Below are positions 45,345 to 52,464 of a DNA stretch of 56,311 nt, one piece after another (positions within the stretch are counted from its first letter, which is position 1; the number at the start of each line of letters is the position of its first letter). The notes under the pieces were generated by a model. It was not told the origin of the DNA. It worked only from the letters and a program-made list of their open reading frames with translations, and made no database searches. A program made the translations under genes and the position numbers. Source of the stretch: a virus; the IMG/VR virus record IMGVR_UViG_3300013763_000001, positions 1 to 56,311 of that record; one strand, given 5' to 3'.

Positions 45345-46441
45345 TTCCCGACCCCTCCCTTTGCTCCCACGCTCGCCTCAGTCCGCCACCAGGCGATGCC
45401 CACCGCACGGCACGCCGCACTTTCCTGCCGTCGCCCGTATCTGGTGTCTTGCGCCGGCCAGGTGCGGATCGGTCGCACCCAGGCGATCCCTTCGGCGATC
45501 AGGGCGGCACTGCGTATCGTCCTCGTCGGCGGCTTGCGCGCTCGCGGCTGGTAAGCATCCAGGTCGCTTTGGCGGTACTTCCACACGCCCTCCGCCGCGC
45601 CGCCCTGATCGTGTGCCCGGATGCCGCCGATACGACCCTCACGCCGGAAACGCTCCAGCGTGTTTAGATGGATGCCGACCTTCGCCGCCGCCTCAGCATT
45701 GCTGTAGATCGGGTCGGCACGCCATGCCGCGTCGGCGATGCGGTGGTAGTAGCCGCTCGGATCGTGCACCCGGGCCCGGTCGTACTCATGCGGGCAGGCC
45801 CGCAGAAACCGGATCAGCGCCGGCTCACTCACTACTCGGACCTTCCCCGCGCCCTGCAAGAACGGCGCATGGGTCGCTTTCAGCCAGCCGTTGGCGATCC
45901 ACTGCCGGATGACCTTGTGGTCGTCGACACCCATCAGTCGGGCGATGCCCCGGCCGGTCCAGCCGTCGATGTTGTCACGCCGGCAGCGGCCCAACGCTCG
46001 TTGCGCCCGAATTTTGCAGGCGTTCACCGTGCGCCCCAGCCGCTTCGCCACCGTTGCATCCGGTAGGCGTCCCCACCACTGGGACAAACGTTCCGTATCG
46101 GCGTCAGTCCAGTCCGGCGTCTTTCTGGCGGCGATCCCCAGTTGGTGGGCCTTGGCCGTGATCTGCCAGCGCGGCCGACCTGTCACGGCCACCAGCGCGT
46201 CAATCGCCGCGCTGTCGCCGCTGGCATAGTGCGCTCGCAGCAACGCCAGTTCACGATCGGTCCAGACGACCGGCTTGACCAGGCCCAACTGCCTGGCCCG
46301 CCCGACGATCTGGTGTGCCGACCGGCCCAGCGCCTTGCCGATCTGGCGGTTGGTGAGCTTGCCGAAGTTGGCCGCAATGTAACGGTCGATGACCTCAGGG
46401 CTGAAACGATACGCCGCCTCACGCGCGATGTCAGCGCCCAT
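45341..46441 (-). CDS. Multi-HTH/SANT-like DNA-binding protein (366 aa)
   Basis: ATG 46441. Repeated helical units: SPEVIDRYIAANFGKLTNRQ with IGKALGRSAHQIVGRARQLG (homeodomain-like), a second unit with WTDRELALLRAHYASGDSAA, and a third WTDADTERLSQWWGRLPDAT. These are followed by HTH segments such as GIARLMGVDDHKVIRQWIAN and SNAEAAAKVGIHLNTLERFR. Likely a phage transcription or DNA-organising factor. The HNH guest ends 10 bases inside its start. Confidence 0.65.
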   Translation of the reverse strand: MGADIAREAAYRFSPEVIDRYIAANFGKLTNRQIGKALGRSAHQIVGRARQLGLVKPVVWTDRELALLRAHYASGDSAAIDALVAVTGRPRWQITAKAHQLGIAARKTPDWTDADTERLSQWWGRLPDATVAKRLGRTVNACKIRAQRALGRCRRDNIDGWTGRGIARLMGVDDHKVIRQWIANGWLKATHAPFLQGAGKVRVVSEPALIRFLRACPHEYDRARVHDPSGYYHRIADAAWRADPIYSNAEAAAKVGIHLNTLERFRREGRIGGIRAHDQGGAAEGVWKYRQSDLDAYQPRARKPPTRTIRSAALIAEGIAWVRPIRTWPAQDTRYGRRQESAACRAVGIAWWRTEASVGAKGGVGK

Positions 46442-47087
46442 CTTCGTTCTCTTGCTGTCGCGGGACGTGCTTCCAAGCCTGGCCGGATAGCACCGCCTGT
46501 ACCGTTTGCGGAGCCACGCCGAAACGCCGCCCCAACGCGACCCCGCTCCAGCCCTCGCTGGCGGAAAGGCGCAGGATTTCCCGTACAGCCCCGTCATTGA
46601 GTTTGCTCATGCCAATGGACGTGCCGCGCGGTTGGGCCTCGGGGTGACGTTGCGCGCCGTTCCGACCTTTTGCAAGCATATCTGCCGTGTTCTGCTGCGC
46701 AGTTCCCAGCCAAAGGTGAGCAGGATTGACGCAGGAAGGGTTGTCTCCGTCCGGGCAATCATGGAGCACCCAAAGACCATCGGGGATAGCGCCGTTGGTG
46801 AGCTCCCACGCGACGCGATGGGTGAGCAGGTGGCGTCTCCCGTCGCTGGTTTGCCCATAGCCGCTCGGGTCTTTTCCCCCCGTCCATAACCAGCAGGAAT
46901 CGACGCCACCCGATCTATCAACGCGGGGCCAAAATCTTTCGGAAAGCGGGACACGTTTCGCGGCGAAATAGCACGGCTGCCCGCAGTATTTCCCCAACCC
47001 CCGACTTACGGCATCCTTGCGGGTAATGAACTGCTTCCCGCACTGCGCACATGCGCGCTCAACGAGCGTTCTCTTGTACCTGTCCAA
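46431..47087 (-). CDS. HNH homing endonuclease 5 (HNH_3 type)
   Basis: A 218-aa protein. Zinc finger CAQCGKQF and YCGQPCYFA, HNH core CWLWTGGKDPSGYGQ, THRVAWELTNGAIP, then LHDCPDGDNPSCVNPAHL. C-terminal HTH part KLNDGAVREILRLSASEGWS and ending AWKHVP. The TTG start at 47087 follows GAGAGG. An in-frame ATT 6 nt after the -10 or a GTG would give a longer, leaderless form. It is in the same orientation as its neighbours, unlike the other HNH guests. Confidence 0.8.
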   Translation of the reverse strand: MDRYKRTLVERACAQCGKQFITRKDAVSRGLGKYCGQPCYFAAKRVPLSERFWPRVDRSGGVDSCWLWTGGKDPSGYGQTSDGRRHLLTHRVAWELTNGAIPDGLWVLHDCPDGDNPSCVNPAHLWLGTAQQNTADMLAKGRNGAQRHPEAQPRGTSIGMSKLNDGAVREILRLSASEGWSGVALGRRFGVAPQTVQAVLSGQAWKHVPRQQENEDGR

Positions 47088-47107
47088 TCTCGCCCTCTCA
47101 TGAGACA

Positions 47108-47137
47108 CCACAATGGTATCATTATAGCACCATAGTG
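47108..47137. promoter_or_regulatory. Divergent promoter with imperfect palindromic operator
   Basis: CCACAATGGT (47108-47117) and ACCATAGTGG (47128-47137) form a 9/10 inverted repeat. Between them, on the minus strand, is the extended -10 TGC-TATAAT (TATAAT at 47126-47121) of the HNH gene. The Arc-like gene at 47154 is the obvious regulator. The 14-mer ATGGTGCTATAATG also occurs at the LAGLIDADG promoter (50607-50620). Confidence 0.6.
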
Positions 47138-47153
47138 GCGAAAGGGCATTGAG

Positions 47154-47318
47154 ATGGTGTATCCTGGCGGAATGGCAGAGTTGGTGGTCCGGTTGATGCT
47201 GCGATTGCCGCGCGATTTGCACGACGCGATCTACGCAATGGCGCACGCCGAACAGCGGAGCCTCAATGGGCAGATCATTTACCTGCTCAGGCGGGCGATA
47301 GAGGGGCACACGATCTAG
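47154..47318 (+). CDS. Arc-like ribbon-helix-helix repressor (54 aa)
   Basis: Plus-strand frame MVYPGGMAELVVRLMLRLPR, then DLHDAIYAMAHAEQRSLNGQ and IIYLLRRAIEGHTI. The layout (strand of alternating hydrophobics, LPxxLHxxI, short turn, RSLNGQIIxLL) is the Arc/MetJ fold. ATG 47154 has AAAGGG upstream. ATG 47172 would give 48 aa. It is divergent from the HNH gene over the palindrome at 47108-47137, its probable operator. Confidence 0.75.
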   Translation: MVYPGGMAELVVRLMLRLPRDLHDAIYAMAHAEQRSLNGQIIYLLRRAIEGHTI

Positions 47319-47377
47319 CGCGGCGTCCTGGTTTGGCGTCCAGGACGCCGGAGCGGTGGTCGGCGTTGGTTGCGCGC

Positions 47378-47587
47378 TCATCGTTGCCCCACCCCTCCCT
47401 TCTCTCCCCACGCCCGCAGGATCAACCACCGCAGGCGATCGTACGCTTGCAGCCGTTCCAGCCCCCGCACGGCGATGTCGCGGCTGTGCGCCACCGGCTG
47501 CCCCCGCCGGTATTCCGCCCGCCCGTAGGTGTCCACGGCGGCCAGGATGGCGGCGGCGGTCGGCACCTCAATGGGCAGGGTGGTCAT
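47378..47587 (-). CDS. Small protein after the helicase loader (69 aa)
   Basis: Begins MTTLPIEVPTAAAILAAVDT and is mostly helical with an Arg-rich middle (LERLQAYDRLRWLILRAWGE). ATGA overlap with the loader. Not recognised. Perhaps a replication accessory. Confidence 0.5.
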   Translation of the reverse strand: MTTLPIEVPTAAAILAAVDTYGRAEYRRGQPVAHSRDIAVRGLERLQAYDRLRWLILRAWGEKGGVGQR

Positions 47588-48630
47588 CGCACGGCCCCAT
47601 TGGCGTGCCTGGACGTGATGCCTGCCAATGCCGACGTGTAGCGAAGGTTTCGCCCGCCTACCTCTACGTCCCAGGTCTGGTAGATCACCCGCTCCGTGAC
47701 GCGCTCGCCCAGATGCGCCCGCAACGCCACCATGTCGAGGTTGCTGGTGAACACGGTTTCCCGCTCGCCGCGCATCCGCCCGTCCAGAATCTGGAAGAGC
47801 TTTTCGAGCACCCAGGCAGTTGGCCGTTCTACCCCTACATCGTCCAACACCAGCAGGTCGACGTCTCGGAGCTTGCGCAGTAGGGTATCGGTATCGTCGC
47901 TCGCCTCGCCTGCCGACCGTTCAAAGGTGCGCCGGATACGGTCGAGCAGGTCCGGCAACGTGTAATACACGCCCGCCTGACCTTGATGCAGACGCGCCCG
48001 AAGGATGCTCACCCCTAGCCCGGTTTTGCCGGTTCCTAGCGGACCAAAGAGGTAGAGATTACGCATCGGTGGGTCCATGCGTCCCAGGTCGCCGCGTGCG
48101 AAAGCGGCTGCTATCCGCAGCGCCTCCACCTTCTCTACCTCTCCGCCGATGCACGCTCGGTAACTGTCGAGATCCCACGTTTCGCTATTGCGTGGCAGTT
48201 GCGCGTCCGCAAGGAGTGACTGAAACGCCACGCGGCGCCGCGCGTTCTCATAGCCTTCCGTCCCCTGGCACGTCGGGCACGGCAGCATAGCCCGCGGTCG
48301 CTCATGCTGCGCATCTGTCGGCGACTCCGCAACAACCCAGCCGTGCGCCCCTTCCGCTACGTCGAAATGACAAGTAGGGCAGTGGCGCAACTCACCCCGC
48401 GTCGGCCGGTGGCACAACGGGCACCAGTTCTTCGAGGATGTGCCGGTTGGCGGCCTTGAATCGCTGCTGGTGCTCTCGCCATCCGCGCGCGTTGGCGGAC
48501 TCGGGTGGCGGCGACGCAGTTCCTCGAGGAGCGCCGCGAATCCCTGAGTCTGGCCGATCTGTATCAGGCCGCTGGTTTGTTGCCGGTGCGGCCCCCGCCG
48601 CCGCAAGACCGGCCCCCCGTTGTGGTCCAT
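47584..48630 (-). CDS. DnaC-like helicase loader (AAA+ ATPase)
   Basis: A 348-aa protein. Two zinc-binding motifs (CPLCHRPT to HCPTCHF near residues 70-88, and CPTCQG near 118). ATPase with Walker A FGPLGTGKTG at 195-204, Walker B LLVLDDVG at 259-266, and SNLDMVAL as sensor 1 region. Related to DnaC/DnaI/IstB ATPases. ATG 48630 has GGGAGG 9 nt upstream, so the gene overlaps the initiator by 239 nt. It should load the host replicative helicase at the phage origin. Confidence 0.85.
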   Translation of the reverse strand: MDHNGGPVLRRRGPHRQQTSGLIQIGQTQGFAALLEELRRRHPSPPTRADGESTSSDSRPPTGTSSKNWCPLCHRPTRGELRHCPTCHFDVAEGAHGWVVAESPTDAQHERPRAMLPCPTCQGTEGYENARRRVAFQSLLADAQLPRNSETWDLDSYRACIGGEVEKVEALRIAAAFARGDLGRMDPPMRNLYLFGPLGTGKTGLGVSILRARLHQGQAGVYYTLPDLLDRIRRTFERSAGEASDDTDTLLRKLRDVDLLVLDDVGVERPTAWVLEKLFQILDGRMRGERETVFTSNLDMVALRAHLGERVTERVIYQTWDVEVGGRNLRYTSALAGITSRHANGAVR

Positions 48631-49504
48631 GCTCTGCTTCCTCCCTCGGTTCTTTTTTGCACCAGTTGCGATAGGCCGAAACGCTCGCCGGACGGTGATG
48701 ATTCCGCAGCCACCAGTCCGCGCACACTGCCGCCACACTCGCGTGGTGGACGTGCGGGAACTCGTCGAGGATTGCGCCGAGGGCGCGTACCTCTGAGGCC
48801 GTACCGAGGAGACCCAACGCCGTCAGAATCACTTGCACCCCTGGCGATGCCGCCGCCGTTTCCGGCTGCAGGATGCGAGACCCTGCCGCATCACCGCCTG
48901 CTCGTGTCGAGGACGTTGCCATGCGCGCACGCGCATGCTGCTGCTGAATTACTGGTTCATGGTTCTGGTTAACTGGTTCTGGTTCTACCTTAATGTGCAT
49001 GTCGTTTTTTGCCGGATTCGGACGGCAACCGTTGCCGGATTCGGTGGCAGAATTTGCCGGATTCGGTTCCTGAGCACCCTTGAATCCGGCAACCGTTGCC
49101 GGATTCAAGCGGCAGAATTTGCCGGATTCTGCCGCTGTTCCGTTCGGGTAGAGCCGGTATCGGTTGCGTGCGGTGCCGCCCTGGGTGTGACGGACGAACC
49201 CGGCGTGCTCGAGCTCGGCAACGTAGGTACGCACCGATCGCTCACTGCATGACGCCTGCGCGGCGATGACGCCGTGCGCGGGGAAACACTCCTCGTTTTT
49301 TCCAAGGTGGCGCTGGAGCACCGCGTAGACCAGCTTTGCCCCCGTTGACAGGCGAGTGTCGAGCACCGTGCCAGGCAACCGGGCATGCGCCGCGCCGCCG
49401 GCAATCTCAGCCGCTGTCGGCTCATGCGCATCGTAGCCGTCGGTTGTCTCACTCACGAGGCGCAGGTATCCGCGTACCGTCTGTATCTCAGGCTCTGCAC
49501 TCAC
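48392..49504 (-). CDS. Replication initiator with winged-helix domain (lambda O-like)
   Basis: A 370-aa protein with a GTG start following AGGAG. Residues 45-115 form a winged helix like phage replication proteins (LSTGAKLVYAVLQRHLGKNE, then VIAAQASCSERSVRTYVAEL). Residues 126-165 are encoded by the iteron array, giving repeats such as NPANSATESG. The C-terminal half has a helical region and a low-complexity tail. The adjacent loader gene supports a lambda O/DnaA-like role in origin binding. Confidence 0.8.
   Translation of the reverse strand: MSAEPEIQTVRGYLRLVSETTDGYDAHEPTAAEIAGGAAHARLPGTVLDTRLSTGAKLVYAVLQRHLGKNEECFPAHGVIAAQASCSERSVRTYVAELEHAGFVRHTQGGTARNRYRLYPNGTAAESGKFCRLNPATVAGFKGAQEPNPANSATESGNGCRPNPAKNDMHIKVEPEPVNQNHEPVIQQQHARARMATSSTRAGGDAAGSRILQPETAAASPGVQVILTALGLLGTASEVRALGAILDEFPHVHHASVAAVCADWWLRNHHRPASVSAYRNWCKKEPREEAEHGPQRGAGLAAAGAAPATNQRPDTDRPDSGIRGAPRGTASPPPESANARGWREHQQRFKAANRHILEELVPVVPPADAG
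48940..49009. other. AT-rich stretch next to the iterons (candidate DNA unwinding element)
   Basis: About 70 bp with clearly less GC than the surroundings, containing TGGTTCTGGTTAACTGGTTC and a T-run at 49005-49010. It lies on the downstream side of the iterons in the gene's direction, as in lambda ori. Confidence 0.55.
49010..49129. repeat. Iteron origin inside the initiator gene
   Basis: TGCCGGATTC occurs at 49010-49019, 49033-49042, 49055-49064, 49097-49106 and 49120-49129. One inverted copy is at 49082-49091. Spacings are 22-23 bp or about twice that. Two composite copies of about 41 bp (GGCAACCGTTGCCGGATTC followed by GGCAGAATTTGCCGGATTC) lie at 49024-49064 and 49088-49129. The six sites and nearby AT-rich DNA are the layout of a phage replication origin. 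Confidence 0.8.
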
Positions 49505-49533
49505 GCTCGCTCCTGTTCATAACGGTACGGCAC
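49501..49533 (-). CDS. Putative 10-aa leader peptide of the initiator
   Basis: GTG 49533 lies 6 nt after the -10 TATAAT and opens MPYRYEQERA, whose TGA (49503-49501) overlaps the initiator GTG (49504) as GTGA. It includes the initiator's RBS (CAGGAG). It parallels the 2586 leader peptide. Confidence 0.35.
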   Translation of the reverse strand: MPYRYEQERA

Positions 49534-49539
49534 TACGGG

Positions 49540-49569
49540 ATTATAACATTCTAGTATTGTAGTATGCAA
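49540..49569 (-). promoter_or_regulatory. Promoter of the replication operon
   Basis: Minus strand TTGCAT (49569-49564), an 18-bp spacer and a consensus TATAAT (49545-49540), inside an AT-rich divergent region shared with the plus-strand HTH gene. Confidence 0.7.
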
Positions 49570-49620
49570 GTCCGGTGATACGGTAGACTTGCGAATATGG
49601 AAGCAAGAGAGGATGGACTG

Positions 49621-49815
49621 ATGAGCGCCAAGGAGATCGCCGCACGTTTCGATATGCCGGTGAGCACTGTGTACTGGTTGGCGGACGCCGGCCAGATACC
49701 CTACGTCGATGCCCGCAAGCCGTACCACAGCCGGCGCCGGCTGTTGTTTGATCCGGCAAAGGTCAGCGCCGCGTTGGAACACCGCCTGCTCACCGGCCAG
49801 CCGCAGGGCGAGTAG
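49621..49815 (+). CDS. Excisionase-like HTH protein, plus strand (64 aa)
   Basis: HTH_17/MerR-type domain: MSAKEIAARFDMPVSTVYWL and then RRRLLFDPAKVSAALEHRLL. ATG 49621 has AGAGG upstream. ATG 49597 in frame would be nearly leaderless after a weak TAGACT box. Divergent from the replication initiator, whose promoter it may control. The stop is 2 nt from the stop of the convergent nuclease gene. Confidence 0.7.
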   Translation: MSAKEIAARFDMPVSTVYWLADAGQIPYVDARKPYHSRRRLLFDPAKVSAALEHRLLTGQPQGE

Positions 49816-49817
49816 GG

Positions 49818-50210
49818 TCACGCCGTCACCCCCGCCGGCGGCCACGCGAGCTCGAGCCGCGTCCCATCGCTCAGCAGTCGCCACACGCGCCACGTTGCCG
49901 GGTTGTCTGGGGTGAGCCAGCAAAGTAGGTACTTGATCCCCGGCGGATGGGGCAGCGCCAGGAAGCGCGCGCGCCAGATGGGGGCCGGCGGCCACGGTTC
50001 CCGCGCCGTGGCCTTGATTTGACAGAAGAGCACGTCGCCGGCGGTGAGGCCGATGCAATCGAAGCAAGCAAAGATGTCGGTATTCCAGCGCGCACTCGTG
50101 CCTGCGTTTACGCGCCAGGCAACGGCGCCTAGGCGGGTTAGCTCGTTGCACCATTGCTCCTCAGCGGCAGCGCCGGTCTGCACGTTATAGCGCTGTTGGA
50201 GCGCGCTCAC
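49818..50210 (-). CDS. PD-(D/E)XK nuclease-like protein (Holliday-resolvase/VRR-like)
   Basis: A 130-aa protein. EEQWCNELTRLGAVAWRVNA, then SARWNTDIFACFDCIGL, then DVLFCQIKATAR provide E, D and QxK in the order E-x(n)-(T)D-x(n)-QxK seen in archaeal-type Holliday junction resolvases and VRR-NUC nucleases. GTG start coupled to the upstream gene. It could resolve recombination or packaging intermediates. Assigned from motif order only. Confidence 0.6.
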   Translation of the reverse strand: MSALQQRYNVQTGAAAEEQWCNELTRLGAVAWRVNAGTSARWNTDIFACFDCIGLTAGDVLFCQIKATAREPWPPAPIWRARFLALPHPPGIKYLLCWLTPDNPATWRVWRLLSDGTRLELAWPPAGVTA

Positions 50211-50479
50211 AGGCGTACCACCTTGCGCCGCGTTGCCTGCTGTGACCTCCGCCGCTGCCGTTCCCGCGCTTCGGCGTCGCGCTCTCCGGCGCGCTGCCAG
50301 TCGGCGTAGTACGGTGCGCTCTCCGGCGCCGCCGCCTCAAAACAAGCGCCGCAGACGGGGCCAATCACCGTCTCTAGCCGGCGATGCCTGCCCGCGTCGC
50401 CGCACAGCACACAGGCGATGCGCTCCGGGTTGCGGTCGACCGGGACGACGCCAGCGCCGACAATGTAGAAGTCGGTCAT
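50207..50479 (-). CDS. Zinc-finger protein (90 aa)
   Basis: Begins MTDFYIVGAGVVPVDRNPER. CVLCGDAGRH with CGACFE form a ribbon. The C-terminus is Arg-rich (RERQRRRSQQATRRKVVRL), suggesting nucleic-acid binding. Its AGGAGG RBS is inside the remnant of the HNH gene upstream, and the ATG overlaps that remnant's stop. Confidence 0.6.
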   Translation of the reverse strand: MTDFYIVGAGVVPVDRNPERIACVLCGDAGRHRRLETVIGPVCGACFEAAAPESAPYYADWQRAGERDAEARERQRRRSQQATRRKVVRL

Positions 50480-50590
50480 AACGCCATCGCCTCCTGGCCC
50501 GCTGCCGTCCGCCGCTCCCGTTCCTTGCGCGCCCTGGTCGCCGTCGCGTTGCGCGCGTGTAGCGGCCCATCAAGGCCAAGGTGGGGAAAT
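50476..50590 (-). pseudogene. Detached C-terminal copy of an HNH gene
   Basis: This encodes HLGLDGPLHARNATATRARK followed by ERERRTAAGQEAMAL and a stop, closely matching the C-terminus of the intact HNH protein at 51419 (HLALDGPLHARNAAITRARK, then RQERQGAVGQ). It lacks its own start and HNH core. The LAGLIDADG gene lies exactly between the two copies. The remnant also carries the RBS of the next gene. Confidence 0.7.
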
Positions 50591-50613
50591 CGGCTATAAG
50601 GTGGTAATGGTGC

Positions 50614-50619
50614 TATAAT
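50614..50619 (+). promoter_or_regulatory. Extended -10 promoter of LAGLIDADG gene (leaderless)
   Basis: TGC-TATAAT, with ATG 50626 only 6 nt downstream, so transcription probably starts at or next to the A of the ATG. Confidence 0.65.
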
Positions 50620-50625
50620 GTTTCT

Positions 50626-51549
50626 ATGAAAACGATGGTGACGTACCAATGCGCCTACTGCGGCCAGCCATACCAACGGCAAAAGGGCAACCCGTCCGGA
50701 CGTTTCTGTGGTCAGCGGTGCGCTACGTTCATGAACCGTCCGAGCGCAGCATTGCTTATTCCCGATGGGGAACCAATGAGCAAGAGGACGCGCTTCCGCC
50801 GCCGTCGTGCTGCGGGTCTCACCCGACCAGACGGGTTCTACGCGTTCAATGAGGAATTCTTTTTCCGCTGGTCCGACGAACTCGCATGGGTGCTTGGACT
50901 GATCTGGAGTGATGGTTGCCTCTTCGGGAACACGGTCGAAATTTGCTCGAAGGATTCCCAGATCGTAGAACTGGTTGCCGCACTGATCGACCAACCAAAC
51001 GGAATTCGCCTGAAGAATGGCGGGGGAGCGCTGCGAGTCGTATTTACGTCGTGCGCGGTCGCTGCGTTCCTTCGGTCGTTGGGTCTGACGGAAGCGAAGA
51101 GTTTCACGGCACCTTGGCCCGAACTTCCTCCCCGCCTGGAAGGGCACTTTCTCAGGGGATTGCTCGACGGCGACGGATCGGTACTGTTGAACCAGCGTCG
51201 CCCAGGGCAGCAGGTACCAGACCTTTCGGTACAGTGGTGCGGGGCTGCGCCGCTTTTGTTGGCTGGAATCACTTCCTATCTCAGCGCGAACCAAATACGC
51301 TTTTCCGCCGGATGGCAAGAGCGGAACGGAAGGGCGCTTGGTCTCTGGAAGATCACAGTCCAGCAACAGGATTCGCTTCGGCGACTTTACGGGTTGATGT
51401 ATCCTCACCAAGACGTGCCTACCCTTTCTCGCAAGGCTGCGGGTTATTTGGTGTGGATGGAGACGCCGCGGGTGCGTCCAGGAAGGCCAAATCGAACGCC
51501 TTCTGCCCCACCGCCCCTTGCCGTTCCTGTCGTTTCCGGGCCCGCGTAA
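50626..51549 (+). CDS. LAGLIDADG homing endonuclease with N-terminal zinc finger
   Basis: A 307-aa protein. N-terminal zinc finger with C9, C12, C28 and C32. LAGLIDADG helices at 90-97 (LGLIWSDG) and 176-184 (LRGLLDGDG), each with the required acidic residue, so it is a two-motif monomeric enzyme. The last 40 residues overlap, antisense, the end of the HNH gene and are Pro-rich filler. It is inserted between two copies of an HNH C-terminus. Confidence 0.88.
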   Translation: MKTMVTYQCAYCGQPYQRQKGNPSGRFCGQRCATFMNRPSAALLIPDGEPMSKRTRFRRRRAAGLTRPDGFYAFNEEFFFRWSDELAWVLGLIWSDGCLFGNTVEICSKDSQIVELVAALIDQPNGIRLKNGGGALRVVFTSCAVAAFLRSLGLTEAKSFTAPWPELPPRLEGHFLRGLLDGDGSVLLNQRRPGQQVPDLSVQWCGAAPLLLAGITSYLSANQIRFSAGWQERNGRALGLWKITVQQQDSLRRLYGLMYPHQDVPTLSRKAAGYLVWMETPRVRPGRPNRTPSAPPPLAVPVVSGPA

Positions 51550-51883
51550 TCGCGGCGTTCCGTGCATGAAGGGGCCCATCGAGGGCCAGATGATGGAACT
51601 GGCATAATGCGGTCAGGTTGCTGTCCTCACTACTCCCCCCGTCGGCCAGGGCGACGATGTGATGCACCGTGAGCACCACGCGGATGATCTTGTGCTCCGG
51701 CTCGCAGCCGAGGCCGTCATAGCCACTGACGGCGTACCAGCCGCCGCGCCGATCGCGGTAGCCATATGCGCCGTGGGTCAGGCCGCAACGCTCGCAGCGC
51801 CAGTGCGCGCGCTCCTTTACGCGGTCGCTGATCTCGCGCCAATCAAGCGGGTAAAGCAAACGCAGTTGGGCGGAGATAGGCAC
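51419..51883 (-). CDS. Phage HNH endonuclease (free-standing, HNH core)
   Basis: A 154-aa protein. RVKERAHWRCERCGLTHGAY, then LTVHHIVALADGGSSEDSNL and TALCQFHHLALDG give the CxxC zinc site and H-H-N core of HNH nucleases. In many phages a similar gene sits in the replication region. The last 30 residues come from read-through into DNA antisense to the LAGLIDADG gene, so the C-terminus was changed by that insertion. Confidence 0.85.
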   Translation of the reverse strand: MPISAQLRLLYPLDWREISDRVKERAHWRCERCGLTHGAYGYRDRRGGWYAVSGYDGLGCEPEHKIIRVVLTVHHIVALADGGSSEDSNLTALCQFHHLALDGPLHARNAAITRARKRQERQGAVGQKAFDLAFLDAPAASPSTPNNPQPCEKG

Positions 51884-52180
51884 CTACACCGCCTCCTCTC
51901 GGTCGTACAGCCCCAGCATGGGCTGGCGTTCCGGCTGTGATTGCCGGCTCACGCGCTCCGTCGTGCGGCCCTTCATCCACAGGTCAGCGCCCAGCCCCAG
52001 AAAGTAGGCTGCGACCGTCTCGTGATCCGTAGCCAGGGCCCGCGCCGCCTGCCGGAACACCGCCGCTGCCAGGCCTTCTAGCGTGATCGACAGCACCAAC
52101 GGGTCGCCGTCAGATTCCATCAGCTCCCCCAGCCCCATCTCAACACCGTTATCGGCAACCATCTGCGTCCCCAGTTCCAT
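51884..52180 (-). CDS. Small helical protein (98 aa)
   Basis: ATG 52180, MELGTQMVADNGVEMGLGEL, then SITLEGLAAAVFRQAARALA and HETVAAYFLGLGADLW. It has two amphipathic helices and a basic, Gln-rich C-terminus. Overlaps the 3D-domain gene by 61 nt. Upstream in-frame sequence is antisense filler. Not recognised. Confidence 0.5.
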   Translation of the reverse strand: MELGTQMVADNGVEMGLGELMESDGDPLVLSITLEGLAAAVFRQAARALATDHETVAAYFLGLGADLWMKGRTTERVSRQSQPERQPMLGLYDREEAV

Positions 52181-52464
52181 GCCGCCCCGCAATCCCCAGG
52201 CATGCTTAAATCCAGGTCGAATAAGCCCGGAACACCACGATCCGTTACGAGCACGTCCCCATACGAACTGACGGCGACGATGCTGCCGAGCGGCAGCCAG
52301 GACGCCCCCGCCGCCGTGCCCCAGGCCGTCCACCGCCCGGAGGCCGTCCATCCCTGGTCACAGTAGGCGGATACGTTCGCCAGGTAGCCGCCGTGTGCCC
52401 CGGCAGGCGTTGCCGGCAGCAGGGCCAGGGCGAGCAGCAGCGCGGCGAGGGTGCGACGGGTCAT
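52120..52464 (-). CDS. Secreted 3D-domain (double-psi beta-barrel) protein
   Basis: A 114-aa protein. Signal peptide MTRRTLAALLLALALLPATP with AGA-type cleavage near residue 23. The mature part has YCDQGWTASGRWTAWGTAAG, PLGSIVAVSSYGDVLVTDRG and FDLDLS, then AWNWGRRWLPITVLRWG. The TASG, PLGS, VTDRG, DLDL, WGRR order is the 3D/RlpA-like barrel with Asp catalysts (D95-type), usually a lytic transglycosylase. It may remodel the cell wall early in infection. Confidence 0.75.
   Translation of the reverse strand: MTRRTLAALLLALALLPATPAGAHGGYLANVSAYCDQGWTASGRWTAWGTAAGASWLPLGSIVAVSSYGDVLVTDRGVPGLFDLDLSMPGDCGAAWNWGRRWLPITVLRWGWGS

Noticed and set aside
50476-51579. 367-codon minus-strand frame through the LAGLIDADG region
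   Set aside because: Only its last 35 residues (the HNH tail copy) look real. The rest is antisense to the LAGLIDADG gene.
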